Assembly (NCBI GenBank): GCA_002049455.2
Contig: KV918886.1
Coordinates: 124,001-188,000 of the forward strand
Source: Porphyra umbilicalis
Taxonomy: Eukaryota > Rhodophyta > Bangiophyceae > Bangiales > Bangiaceae
Length of the DNA stretch: 64,000 bases
Reading direction: 5' to 3'
Shown: one piece after another, positions 9,901-20,251 of the stretch
Layout: the number at the start of each line of letters is the position of its first letter
How positions within the stretch are numbered: the stretch's first letter is position 1
Program-made: the position numbers and the translations under genes
Notes under the pieces: generated by a model
The model's database searches: none
Told to the model about the DNA's origin: nothing
Seen by the model: the letters and a program-made list of their open reading frames with translations, nothing else

Positions 9901-11950
9901 GTCCCTCGGCAAGCGCCTCGCGTCGCTGCCTCTGTCGCCCAAACTGGGTAAGATGCTCCTCTACGGCGCACAGTTTGGGGTGCTCGACCCCATCCTGACC
10001 ATCGCCGCCTCAATCGGCTATCGCGCGCCGTTTGTGCTGCCGATGGACAAGATGAAAGAGGCGGACGCGGAGAAGCGGGAGTTTGCTGCGGTTGTCGACT
10101 CGAACAGTGACCACGCGGCGGTGCTCGGCGCGTATAATGCGTGGCGTGAGTCGGGGCGGAGCCGTCGTTTTGCCGACGAGCACTTCCTGTCGGGGCCGAC
10201 GCTCATGATGATTGACGGAATGCGCGAGCAGTTCCTGCGCATCCTCCGCGATGCACGACTATTGTCGGATGGTGGCGGGGGGTATGGCGGTGGGCGCGGC
10301 GGTGGCGGCCGCCCCGGCCGGGACTGGGGTGGTGGCGGCGGCGGCTCGCGCGCGCGCATTGCGCCCGCGAGTGATCGGGCAAGCAGCTGGCCGCTCGTCA
10401 AGGGCGTGCTTACGGCGGGCCTTTTCCCATCCATCGCGCGCGCCGACTACTCCAACCAAAAGGTGAAGCTGCTGACCCGCGGTGACGGGTCGGTGCAGCT
10501 CCATCCGGGTGCCGTGTCGGACGTCAAGGTGGCGGTCACCTGCTGGCGTCATCGATGGATTGTGCTCTCCGAGAAGGTGCGGCTGCGGGAGACCAAGCCG
10601 GGTAGCCACCCAGAGGTGCTTTGCGTTGGCATCACGCCCGTGTCACCGTCGTGCTTGGCGCTTTTTGGTGGACCCGTCGGGCGCTCCCGTCGGGGCGCCA
10701 AGCGTGTCGTGACCGTCGAGACCAACGATGATGGAGAAGGTATTGCCGCCGAAATGTCGGCGGTTGGCAGCCGGGCGCTCAACTCAGCTGCCCGGGAGCC
10801 GTGGTGCTACATGGAGGCGGACCAAGAAAGTGCATCGTGGATCATTCAGTTGCGGCAGCTAATTGACAAGCAGCTGGGCACCCTGTGGGCCGCCGATGAG
10901 CAGCGCGGACAAGACGGGGAAAAGCCCACCATGGTTGGCCTTGATGCCGCGGTCGTTGACGCGGTGGCGGTTTTGCTCGAGGAGTGCGACGCGCGGCCGT
11001 TCCACCAGCTCCCCAAGGCGTACGCGCAGCAGTCCAATGCGCTCATGCGGAACAACGGCGACTCTTCGATGTTTGGCGACAGGAACAACGTTAACCTCTT
11101 CTCCCTCCCGTCGGGGCCACGGTACCTTGAAGAGCAGGACCAGTCGCAGGGCCGGGGATTGTCGACATCGAACGGTCGTGGCGGGCGCGGTGGTGGTGGT
11201 GGTGGCGGCGGCGGCGGTGGTGGTGGTGGTGGTGGTGGCAATGGCAGTGGCGGTGGTGGCGGCCAGGACCAGATGTCGTGGCGTGGAGGTGGCAGCGCCG
11301 GTGGGGGCCCTGTCAACCGCGGCGGCCCTTACATTCCGCCGACGGTCAACCGGGGTGGCGCCTATGACAATGGCGGCGTGTCGGGCATGTGGGGGGGCTC
11401 GGGGTCGTCGTTTGGCAACGGCGGACTCACCAACGGCGTCGCTCGTTGGGGGGGACGGGCAGAAGGCGGCGCACCTAACGGCCGCCCCGTAGCTGACGGA
11501 GCCTCCTGGTGGAGCGACGAGGAGGAGGAGACGAAGCAGCCGCCGACGCGTCTTCCCCCGGCAAACGGGGGCGGGCGCATGGCGGTCGACGCGCGGCCGC
11601 CACTGTCGGGGGGGCCGCCCGACAGGTGGGCTCCACCGCCGCCGGGCAGCCGTAGTGGCGGTGGCGGCGGGGCTGATATCCATGGCGGTGATGGGGCGCC
11701 TGCTTTTGGGCGCCGCGACCTGTGGACGCCGCCGCCGGCGTCCAACGGCGGCGGCCAGCCCGACGGTGGGTCTCGATCCGGCAGCTGGGCGCCCGCGTCG
11801 CTCGCCGGCGGCAGCGGCGGGCACGATTACGGGCCGGCTATGTCAGGTCGGACGCTTGGCGGGGATGGTGGCGGCGCTGCTGGGTATACCGGTGGCGTGC
11901 GCAGTGGTGGTGGTGGGGGGCGATCGGGCGGTGGCCGTCGCCGCCGTTGA
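6971..11950 (+). CDS. DEAH/RHA-family RNA helicase (DHX9/DHX36-like), Gly-rich
   Basis: A 1,659-codon uninterrupted ORF. ATP-dependent RNA (or G-quadruplex) helicase motifs are complete and in order: GETGCGKST (residue about 427), CTQPRRISAIAVAERV, DEIHERSLETD (539), SATLN (573), VLVFLPGWDDI, LSTNVAETSVTIDDV and QRRGRAGRVQPG (887). The HA2 domain follows (LDNLCLQV, about 924) and then the OB-fold (WPLVKGVLTAGLFPSI, about 1140). DEIH with this HA2/OB order fits the DHX9/DHX36/plant NIH branch rather than the DEAH splicing helicases, an assignment based on family knowledge. Poly-Gly tracts interrupt the protein near 230-260, 635-655, 1105-1130 and 1395-1420, and the C-terminus is Gly/Arg-rich, ending in RRRR. 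The first ATG (6971) is used. The first 187 residues look little like protein, and an ATG at 7532 (MAPRRPG) is a credible alternative start. No dsRNA-binding domain is visible. Confidence 0.93.
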   Translation: MPAAAVVQPNTAASGACGAAQARDSRIHEGEANAALLGRRPRHSGSFCGRSPRKTASVDHPRCATTSVTDGGGGGDSSGRGGGCNTQRASTHPHSRRRRARTRGVVAKERSRQRGVSAATGSRQRSGVEVAIRTGRADSHRLVRSRIACTERETDNQPLGPAVAALVAAAASAAAAGGVTVAGSISGMAPRRPGHDGQTVHGRDMGLFHARRVGGRPNRGGGRANGGGGAPGSGGGGGGGGGGGGGGGGGGGGGGGGGGGGRKGGGRKGRKSGGGGGGGGGGNQAPKTAEEKKQSKHASRLVDDAPQRLEVSPKVAAFIDAAARRDADGVNSSTQRPPINFQRRPLFNSRRGEDGVPGAGAGDRMDVEGAPGEREAPEDTLQVLDGNAVDGIATGKMAATRRKLPAWQAREEMIRTVAANPVTVVSGETGCGKSTQVPQFLLDGLAGLLDAPKSRGGGRGASSSASVVCTQPRRISAIAVAERVASERGEAAGKTVGYAIRLETRASAATRLLFCTTGVLLRRLQDDQTLDGVKAIIVDEIHERSLETDLLLVLLRRLLRSRARSSLRVVLMSATLNAAAFASYFGDNTPIISIPGAVFPVARYYLEHAVERVRYVHIPESRRGGGGGGGFRGGGGGGGGGGGRRDERAYVESAAVTLRAKTGSAFSDRTIASLRTLEDDDSVPLPLIKSLLEDIVAASGAPGGDQYPSLAGVGAAAGQPPPTASGVGGGSYGRWKSGGGSAGGMRSSGFGGDSVPSVGADLAQMRREDILSAESTGAVLVFLPGWDDIRKLLALLQQSSTFGNSNRFLLLPLHGSLANEAQRLVFDRPPPGVRKIVLSTNVAETSVTIDDVTVVIDSGRHKHKSYDAAANVGALLPEWISRASARQRRGRAGRVQPGVCYHLFSSVHHEALPEYPEPEMRRTPLDNLCLQVAALQVGPLSPFLAQAPDPPAPQAVAHAVALLTTLGAMSPRDGSLTSLGKRLASLPLSPKLGKMLLYGAQFGVLDPILTIAASIGYRAPFVLPMDKMKEADAEKREFAAVVDSNSDHAAVLGAYNAWRESGRSRRFADEHFLSGPTLMMIDGMREQFLRILRDARLLSDGGGGYGGGRGGGGRPGRDWGGGGGGSRARIAPASDRASSWPLVKGVLTAGLFPSIARADYSNQKVKLLTRGDGSVQLHPGAVSDVKVAVTCWRHRWIVLSEKVRLRETKPGSHPEVLCVGITPVSPSCLALFGGPVGRSRRGAKRVVTVETNDDGEGIAAEMSAVGSRALNSAAREPWCYMEADQESASWIIQLRQLIDKQLGTLWAADEQRGQDGEKPTMVGLDAAVVDAVAVLLEECDARPFHQLPKAYAQQSNALMRNNGDSSMFGDRNNVNLFSLPSGPRYLEEQDQSQGRGLSTSNGRGGRGGGGGGGGGGGGGGGGGNGSGGGGGQDQMSWRGGGSAGGGPVNRGGPYIPPTVNRGGAYDNGGVSGMWGGSGSSFGNGGLTNGVARWGGRAEGGAPNGRPVADGASWWSDEEEETKQPPTRLPPANGGGRMAVDARPPLSGGPPDRWAPPPPGSRSGGGGGADIHGGDGAPAFGRRDLWTPPPASNGGGQPDGGSRSGSWAPASLAGGSGGHDYGPAMSGRTLGGDGGGAAGYTGGVRSGGGGGRSGGGRRRR

Positions 11951-14716
11951 TGTGGCGACCGACCGGTGGCCACACCCCCGCTGATGATGCGGCGGTCGCG
12001 CGGCAGCGGTGCCGCTGACGCAAGGTGCTGTGCCTTTTTTGTTTTGCTTTGTTGTTCCTTTTTTTTCGCGCGTCCCTGCAGCAGACGCGGTGTACATACA
12101 TTTAGGGCGGCGCACCGGCTCTGGTGTGTGTACAGTGGATTGTATGGGGGGCTGGGCGGGCGGGCGTGTCCCTATATTGGTTGCGCGATAGGGCCGGCCA
12201 CGGCTCGCCTGCCTTGTTCCCATCTATAGGAGTTGGTGGCAGTTGTGGAATGTCAGGCGCATGCGTCGTGGCCTCATCGCTGTTCTGTTCTGTGTGTATG
12301 GTATGTGAGGTACGGGGTGCCGTGGCCTCTTGCTCAACAAGGTATGTACGTGATTCCCTTTTCATTGTGCTGGGCGCTCCTGTCAGGTCCTGACATTCTT
12401 GCACAGTCGGTCATGGCACAGTGTCTGACTGGCTCTGGCCGGCGGTGGCGGTGGCCGTAGCCGCAGTCGAGCTTGCTGACGACGATCGTCTAGGGTCCAC
12501 GCGCAAGCGGGTGCAGGGGAACGGGTGCAGATGTGGTGGCCAGTTGCAGCCGCACTCGTTGCAGCGCTGTGGCCTGGCGGCAGTTAGACCACACTGTCTT
12601 GGCCACGGCCGCTTATTTTGTCGAGCGAGCCTCTTCTTTTTCTTTCTTGCGGCGACGTGTTCTATTGCGGCGACCTGCTTCTTTGCGGCGACCTGTGTTT
12701 GTCACAACCAAGTGTTGCAGCCCGTCGTTACAACCTACAAGTAAGCGATTCCCACAGATGGCGTGACCGGGTGGCGGCGACGCGGAGACAAAAACCCAGC
12801 TCCTTGACCGCATCCTGGGCCATGGGGACATATGGGGAGTGACTATGACGGTGGCCCGACAGCTCTCGCGCCTGCGGTGCCGCGCCGCGTCCGCGTCCAT
12901 GGCGGCAGTGCCTCACCGCCGCCGCTGCACGCCACCGACTCTGTCGACGGGGCGGGCAATTAGGGCGTTGAGGTCGACGCGTGGGTCCGACGCGGGTCCC
13001 GCGCCGCGTGCTCGCGCCGCGTGCTCGGCCCGTTGGCCGTTGCGCGGCGGTGGTGAGGCCGCACCCGCGCCCCATCGGTGCTGTACAGACGCACAACGTG
13101 CGCTCCACCCGCAAACCAGGTCGGCGGGGATCAGGCGTACCCCTCCGCGACGCATGCAAAAAACAGGAGTAAATTTCACCCGTGCCCCTGCCTCCAGCCC
13201 CGCGGCGTCAACCACGGCGGGGGGTGGCACCCCACCCGTGCGCCCGCCAAGTAACGGGCCGACGCGGGCCCGACGGTGGCACGTGCCGCCATCGGGCACG
13301 CGTCGACGTGTACGTCGACGCCGCCACCCGTCCGTGACCGACGGCGGGCTCGGCGGGCGGGCAGCTCGGCAGCAGCCCGGCGCTCTCCGCACCCCCCCCC
13401 GGTGCCACCGCCCCACCCTCCTGCCCGCAAGCCCATGAGCACGGTCGGCCACCACCCCCGCCCTCGCGTGCCTGCGGTTGCACCCCGCCAGCGGCGTTGA
13501 CGGCTACGGCACGCGCCGTCGGCGCGGTCGGCGCGGCGTGGATGCACCGGCGCTGAATGGGGAAACGAGGTGGAAACCTTGGGGAGGGCGCGGGGGCCGT
13601 GGCACCATGGCGCCCCGCCGTCAATGGCCAGCACAGTCCGTCCCCACGGCATCGCTGCGTCCACCGCCTGCGTGTTGCGTCCGACAGCGGCGCCGGCGGG
13701 TGGCCCGCCTGCGCCGCGCGCCGCCGCGTCGCCCGCCGCGCCGGCCATGACACTGCCGCCGTGCCGCCGCGCCGCGCCGCTGCCGCGGCCGGCGCTCACC
13801 GCTCGCCGCCAGCGCGCGGCGCCGCCGCCCCGACGGCGTCGCGGCGCTGCGTGTCGCCAGATTCGGAAAACAAGGGCAGCAACTGCCTGGAACGTCGCTC
13901 CCTGGGAACGACATGCCAGGGAGATGACCCTGGCACTCACGATGCCTTTGTCGTGGGCAGGACACATCTGTACTCCTCCGCTGTTGCATCGATAGCCAAC
14001 CCTACTCCCCACCGATGGTGCCATGCTTGGCCCTTGCCCGACACCGCCGTCCCGTCCGTCGTCGTGCTCTGCGCTGGTCGTGCCAGCGAAGAGCGCCTTG
14101 CATCCCGTGTCCAGGGTGGAGACGGGGCTCCGGAACGGGCAGTGGCTCAGTCGCCAGCAGAACAGCCTGTATTGCTCTCGAGACGATGGCCAGTGGTTTG
14201 CGTACGTCTCGCTGTGCATCGTAAGGTCAAGTCTATCGGTGTGCCATTTTGCCATCCGATGGCCAAGAGCATCTCTATCGGGAGGTCATTTCGCCATATC
14301 CTGTACCATATTGGTATCCTTCGTGCCAAATCTGCGGAGAATGACAAGAAGGATAGCTATAGCCATCCTTTGTGCCAAAAACGTGGACCAATAGAACGAC
14401 GAGTAACAGGCGTCTCTCGAACGCGCTACTCTGTGCGCGAACTTCGAACCATGCAAGGCGATCATCTGTGCTGGAAGGTGCTTTGCGACCGGGCAGGAGC
14501 TCCGCTTGTGACCATCGTCGGCTCAGTGTCGATTAGCAAAAGGCTTCGAGGACAGGAAAATTAATCGGGGATAAGAGAAGTCCAGTGATATGACCGTCGC
14601 GCGCCTGTTGGCCTCCCGTCCAATCAGCGTCTGTTACGGAGGGGCGCGCGTCGCCAGAAGACCCGCGCGATTTCGTCAGGAGACTGGTCGGGCGCTGACT
14701 GTGCTGCAAGCGCCAC
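11951..14716. other. Long spacer downstream of the helicase, no recognised gene
   Basis: Several long open frames exist on both strands (for example 13176-14255, -), but their Arg/Ala/Pro-rich translations are typical shadows of GC-rich DNA. A T-rich patch at 12030-12068 probably belongs to the helicase 3' end. A short GCGGCGACCTG-like unit recurs about three times at 12648-12700. Confidence 0.5.
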
Positions 14717-14840
14717 CGTCAGCTTTCGGAAGAATTGCCCAACTGGCTGCATCGGCCCCCACCAGGTGCCCAAGCCCATCGAATCGGCGTTTCGATGGGG
14801 CCGGATGGGACCCGATGAGGCACATCGCGCACCCACCGGT
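14717..14840 (+). repeat. Dispersed repeat fragment, plus-strand copy
   Basis: This stretch begins with GTCAGCTTTCGGAAGAAT and continues through AAGCCCATCGAATCGG and GGGGCCGGATGGGA. The same order of blocks occurs inverted at about 16655-16812, with scattered mismatches and indels. I infer two copies of one element, or its two inverted ends, about 1.8 kb apart. No target duplication was identified. Confidence 0.6.
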
Positions 14841-16654
14841 CGCCCACCGAACAGGGGTTCCGATGGGCGTTCTCACGAGCCCCGCCCGGAGTTCCGCGCC
14901 GAACAGCCGACAGCCGAGGCTCGTCATGCAAGGGTGCTGATGTAAAGCATACCACGTGTGAAGATAAGGACTAGGACGAAGGCGAGTTATCATCAAACAT
15001 GGTGTGTTTGGCTGCCAAATGCACTGGCCTGGGTTCGACGCCTTCAACCGACTCGTCGTCTGATCGCCGTGTGACCGTCTTGCCTCTCGCCTGCGATCCA
15101 CATGGGGCACCCTCACCACTTGCCCCGACCCCTCGTCCCTCCCGCTCCCCTACCAGACCACCGATGCGAGCGGCTCGCTGCTTACCACCGTCTCCACCGC
15201 CGCCACTGGCACGACGGTCATCAACCAAACAGCGGGGGGGGGGGGGTGATGGGGGGGGGTCCGCGGCACCCTCGTCCTCTTTGTGCACGTGTGAGGGGGG
15301 GGGGTGGGGCGGGGGGCAGTGGTGCCGCCGCCGCCGCCACCGTGGCGGTGGGGACGCCGCCGTGGCTGACGGAACCGACCCGACGCCGTCGGCCGCGACG
15401 GCCGCGCGTTCCGCCTTGCGTCCGTGCGCGTGGCGGTGCTGTTGCGTTTTTTGCTTTTTTTTTTTTTTTTTGCTTGTCGTCCCTTTGCCGTCTGACCCGG
15501 CGGCTGTACGACTTTTTTCCCGTTCGGCGCGCCCCCGCGCGCGCCGCTTGACCGGGCGGCGGCGGTCGGTCGGGCGGCGGCGTGCCGCCGGCGCGGGGGG
15601 GATGCCGCGCCGTCTGCGACGCTGTCACGCCGGGGGGCGCCGCGGCCGGGTCGCCGCGGCAGGGGGTGCCGCCCGTGGGGGCTCCCCGCCGCTGTCACTG
15701 CCGCCGCCGCTGCCGCCACCGTTGGCGGTGGGTCCGTCGCGCGCCCGCCGGGGCTCAAGCCATGTTGCTTGCTGCCACCCCCACACGCCAGTGGGATGGT
15801 ACGTTGGAGCTGCGTGGGCGTTGGTCGGGGCAGGGGGAAAGGAAGGTGGCGACGGTCCTGTGTGGCGAGCGGCGACCCAGCTGCCTGCGGCACAGTGGTG
15901 GACGAGGACGTTTTCGACCGCACGAGCTGCGGTGCACGTCGTGCCGGCCCGCCACCACCATGGCCGCGGCCATCTCCACCGGCTGCCGCACAGCTGGCGC
16001 TGCATCCACAGGGAGGCCTCTCTCATTTGTCCGACCGTCCGGCTGCCCGCGCGCCCCAGCCGCTCGCTGCGGCGACCTTTGCTGCGCCGATGTCAGTGGC
16101 GCCGGGGAGGTCGCCGCGGACCGTGCCGGCGCCGGCTGCGCACTTTGGAGGGCGTCACCCCCTGTGGCAGTGGGGTGTCATGGTCGACTGATTTTGGTAG
16201 CCGGTCCTCGGTGGGGAGGGGGCAAGGCAGAACGGGCGGGTCGTTTTCCTAGAGTTCTGTAGGGCTTGCGGTGGACCCGTCCCCACCGCTGGCGCACGGA
16301 AAGCGGCCGGCCGGCCGCCGCGACGAGCCCTACACCCACTTCTCTCAGTACGCGTATTGCCCTGGTTCGCATATGCACCGCCATGGGCACTTTTTTCTCG
16401 TGCCAGACACCACGCGTACGTCATTAGAATCGTCCTAGCTGAGCAAGAAATGCATGGCGAAGAAAAAGAGAAACACGCCCAGGCGCGCTTGTTTCTTGGA
16501 CAGGTGTCACCACTGGTCACGATCAATACCCCTCGGTACACCCACTTGCAACTTGCCTGCATCATTCCCTTCCGAAAGGCTCCTGAGGCATGATGTGTTT
16601 ATTGGGATTCTGATTGGTCTGACAAAAGCTGTCAGCAGCCTCGGTCTCGTGACT
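14841..16654. other. Spacer between the inverted repeat pair, no supportable gene
   Basis: Long GC-rich open frames run on both strands (for example 14999-16252, +), but none contains a recognisable domain. Homopolymers are prominent: G runs near 15235-15260 and 15297-15303, and a T run at about 15455-15471. If the flanking inverted repeats are transposon ends this would be the element body; no transposase motif is visible. Confidence 0.4.
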
Positions 16655-16812
16655 TTCACCGCTGGGTGCCCGATGAGGCCGATTCCCCCCGGGCATTGTC
16701 CCCATCCGGGCCCCATCAGTTCCAACCGAACACCCGATTCGATGGGCTTCGATACCCACCGAACACCCCCCCCGATGGGGATTCTACCGGAAGCTGACGC
16801 ACGGAGATGCTC
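16655..16812 (-). repeat. Dispersed repeat fragment, minus-strand copy
   Basis: Read on the minus strand this gives GTCAGCTTCCGGTAGAAT, then GAAGCCCATCGAATCGG, then GGGGCCCGGATGGGGA, the same blocks as at 14717-14840. Continuing outward on the minus strand it is preceded by GAGCATCTCCGTGC, which resembles PIF/Harbinger-type ends. That resemblance is suggestive only. Confidence 0.6.
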
Positions 16813-18137
16813 TACCGGTCGCGCAGGACACGGTCACGGGGTTCACACCCAGTGAGTCTGCCGGCAGCTGCGCTGTGCTCCTTAACCGGGGTAGGACCAC
16901 AAACCCAGTTTGTCCTGTGGAAAGGCGTTGTGGGGCGTTCCCACATTGTGAGATTGTGGTCCACATTGTGAGATTGTGGTCCACAATGTGGGTTTGGACC
17001 ACAAAAGTCTGTTGCAATGCCTGTGGGCTGAGCTAAGGCATGTAAATGACAGGCATCTCCGAAACGGGAACTTCATGACAGCCGTGAACAGGCCAATGGA
17101 AGAGCAGATGTAGGTGACTATCAGGCCAATGAAAGCTCTCTTCGAGGTTGAATGGTACAATCCTCCGATGCTGGAGACATCCTCATTGAAAGCGGGGGCC
17201 GTCACGGGGGGGGGGGGTACCCAGGCGATACTGCTTACTGCAGGAGATTTTCCCCAGGCCCAGGCCGTGTGCGCCACAAAAGGTTACAGCTCTTGCGTCT
17301 CTCGCCGGACCCGCAATGCGGCTATGGCGCAACGCTTTCTGAAGCGCACTTGAGGCGCTTGTTGGCATCTCGACACACCGTATCCATACTCGTGATGTGA
17401 TGGCGGTTACAACGGTGTAAAGGGCTCTCGCCAACGGCCGCCCGAAACCTCTGCACAAAATGTTGCGGGGAAAACCATCATCTGATGGCTCATCAGGAGA
17501 GTTCCGCAAAAAAATGCGGAGTCCACAACACCCAAAACAGCCATTGTGGTTCTACTCCACTTCAGGAGCACAGCGCTGCAGCCGCCTCTGCGAAAACGCC
17601 GACTTGCAGAGCAGCGCCGGTCACACGCTGCCAAGCGCGCGCGCACATGCACACACCCGCCGGCGCAAGGAACACGTGGCGTTGTTTCCCCCACCCTCGC
17701 CGCCCGCGGGTGTGTGCCGGCCCGGCGCCCGCAGCGCCGCCCGCGCCTCGGCCGCCCGCGCGCTGCCGCCGGCGGTCGGTCGGCCAGCGGCACGAGCGCA
17801 CGCGGGTGGGGCGTCGAGGCGGGACGGGGCCACAGCGTCGCGCAGACGACGCGCCTGACGACGCCCACGGCGGGTGCGGCGGCGGTGGCGGCGCGGGTGC
17901 GACTGGGTGTTGCTCCCCACATCTTGCGCGCAACCGGTGCCACCGGGCGCCCTCACTTTGTTCACGACGTTCTGGCAAGCGCCCGTCACCGCATCATTGT
18001 ACGCGCGGCGCTCTCGCTCTCTGCCTTGCTTGCGGTGTGTTTTCCTCTCCCCCGCCACCCTCGTCTTTTTTTTTTTTTCTCTCTCTCCCCCCACCTCTCC
18101 CCTACCTCTTCCCCCCACCTCCCTCGTGGCCTCCCAA
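16813..18137. other. Spacer upstream of the bZIP gene
   Basis: No gene is recognised. A 20-bp unit (CCACATTGTGAGATTGTGGT) is tandemly repeated at about 16950-16982 and is followed by a partly complementary CCACAATGTGGG, forming a small palindrome. Just before the bZIP start is a strong pyrimidine tract (about 18050-18125), which probably lies in its 5' leader. Confidence 0.45.
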
Positions 18138-18964
18138 ATGTCGGGTAGCGATGCTCCTCCTCTGGCGCCTCCACCGTCGGCCACCCGCCGCCGCGGCGGC
18201 TTGGCGCCCCTCCCCCTGACGCTCCTGCGCCCCGCCGCGGCGGGCGCGGCGGGCTCGGGTGGCCCACCGCCTGCGTCGCCGGCCGGCTTGTGGACGTCCA
18301 CGCCGACCGTCCCCGTCTTTTCGCCGGGGACGATCAAGTCCCTCACCGCGGCGGTGGCGGCCAATGGCGGCGACGGCGGTGGCGGCCCCGGCCTGCCGGG
18401 CGGTAGCGGCGGGGCCGGGGGTGTCGGCGGCGGGGGCGTCGGTGTGGCCGGCGGCGACCGGGTCCACCCCGCTGGGGGGGCGGTCGGTGGCCCCATCCCC
18501 TCCTTCCCCCCCCGGGGGATGGCGCCTGGTTTGTCTCCCCCGCGCAAGCGCGCGCGCGACGGGGCGCACGTGGAGGTGGCGCCGCTGCGCAATTGGCCCC
18601 TCGCGGGCGGCGGGCCAGGGGGGGGAGGGGTGGCCGCGCCGGGACCGCCAGGAGGGGGCGCCGCTGCCGTCGGCGGCGGCCCGGGCGGCTGGCGGCCGAC
18701 GTGGACCTCATCGGTGAGCGTGGCGCCGCTGGGCGGGGGTGGTAGCACCTCCCCGAGCCCGAGGCTTGTGCTCCCGTCCCTCAACGCGGGCAACGGCACA
18801 TCTGGGGAGGGGCGGCCGCAGCTGCCGCCCCCAGTGCGCCTGTTTAGCGTGGAGAATGCGAATTGCGGGGAGGGTGGCGGCGACGGCGGCGACGATGGCG
18901 GCGGCGGTGGCGCGCCGGGCGGCGAGGGTGCGGGCGGTGCGGGTGTGGGCGGCGGCGGTGGTGA

Positions 18965-19013
<49 letters not shown>

Positions 19014-20251
19014 GGCGTCGGCGGCGGCGGTGTCGGCGGCGGCGGTCGGCAGCCGTTTCCACCGGTTGGCCTTCGCCTGCCGCCGGTCGGCCTCGGCCCT
19101 AGTCCGGCAGACGGCGGAGCGCCTGCCGGTGGTGGCCAACCGCCGCTACCGACGCGCATGCAGCGCCACCCGGCGGGGTATCCGGGAGCTCGCCTCGGCG
19201 GGCGGGAGCTCCCCGCGGGCCCCGTGCCGGGTCCGGGCCGCTTGGCGCCGGGCGGGCGCGGCCGCCACCCGGCCATGAGTCGGCTGGGTGGTGGGGGTGG
19301 CGCCGGCGGCGACAGCGGCGGCAACGGCGTTGGGGACGGCACGCCCTCCTCGTCGACGCTGTCTCCGCCAACGCCGCCGGCGGGGGCGGACCCCCCCCGC
19401 GGCCCCGGCGTGCCCCTCCCCGTGTCGGTGGCCGGCGGGCGGGGGCGAGGCGGCGCACCGGGCGGCGCACCAGCGGGCGCGCCGCCCCACCGGCCCGGCG
19501 GTGGCGGCAGAGGCCGCGGCCGCGGCCGCGGCGCCGGCGGCGGCGCCGGTGGCCGCGGCCGCCCGCTCGGCGCGGGTCCGCCCCCGCGGGGCGGCAGTCG
19601 CCCCGCCCGCGTCCCCGCGCCGGGCGCCCCGTTGGGCGACGCTGCTGCCGCCGCCGCCGCCAAGGCCGTGGCGGCCGCGTCGGCGGCGGCGGCGCGGGCG
19701 CTCCCCCGGCGCCCCCCCTCCCCCCCCCCCGCCCCCCCGCCCCCACGGCCCCGCCGGCGCCCGCCGCCCCCCTCCGCCGCGCGCCGACGCTGGCGCCGGC
19801 CCCCCCCGGGGGCGTCCCCCCCTCCGCCGCCCCCCCCGCCGTTGACGAGGCCGACGCGCGGGCGCGGCGCAACCGGCTCGCCGCCAAAAAGTCGCGGGAG
19901 GCGGCCAAGGCGCGGGTCACCGCCCTCGGCACGGCGGTGGCGGCGGCCGAGGCGCGCGCCGAGGCGGCCGAGGCAGAGGCGGGGCGGGTGAGGTCCGAGC
20001 TGGAGCGCCTCCGCTCCGCCACCGCCGCGTGCACGTGTGGGGCGGGCGCGGCGGGCGCCGCGGCGGCGGCGGCGGTGGCGGCGGCGCGGGCGGCGGGCGC
20101 GCGGCGGGGGATGCAGGGGGGGGGGAGATCCATGGCCGCCACCCATGCCAGGAAGGGGGGGGCGCCCGCGACCCGATGGCGCCGGCGCGGATGCAAGCTG
20201 AGTGAGCGGCGGAGGGGGGGGGGGTACGGTGTGAGTGGGGGGCGGGGGTGA
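18138..20251 (+). CDS. bZIP-domain transcription factor, low-complexity N-terminus
   Basis: The ATG at 18138 (CAAATGTCGGG) opens a Gly/Pro/Ala-rich region (MSGSDAPPLAPPPSATRRR, TPTVPVFSPGTIKSLTAAV, GLSPPRKRARDG). The DNA-binding part lies in a different frame, downstream of two C runs (19712-19718 and 19720-19730): RRNRLAAKKSREAAKARVTA fits the bZIP basic-region pattern N-x2-AA-x2-SR. It is followed by an amphipathic Ala/Glu-rich heptad segment (GTAVAAAEARAEAAEAEAG, then RVRSELERLRS). Assembled across the C runs the protein is about 700 residues. The zipper has few leucines, so dimer stability is uncertain. Family membership rests on the basic region, which is clear. The frame change at the C runs is probably a length error, though a short intron there is possible. 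The gene converges with NudC. Confidence 0.75.

Noticed and set aside
12839..14255. Plus and minus frames of 199-359 codons
   Set aside because: Arg/Ala-rich with no domain-like segments, and the plus and minus versions are equally unconvincing.
14999..16252. 417-codon plus-strand open frame
   Set aside because: GC-rich DNA keeps several frames open at once here. The translation is Arg/Pro/Gly-rich with homopolymer-derived stretches and no domain motif.
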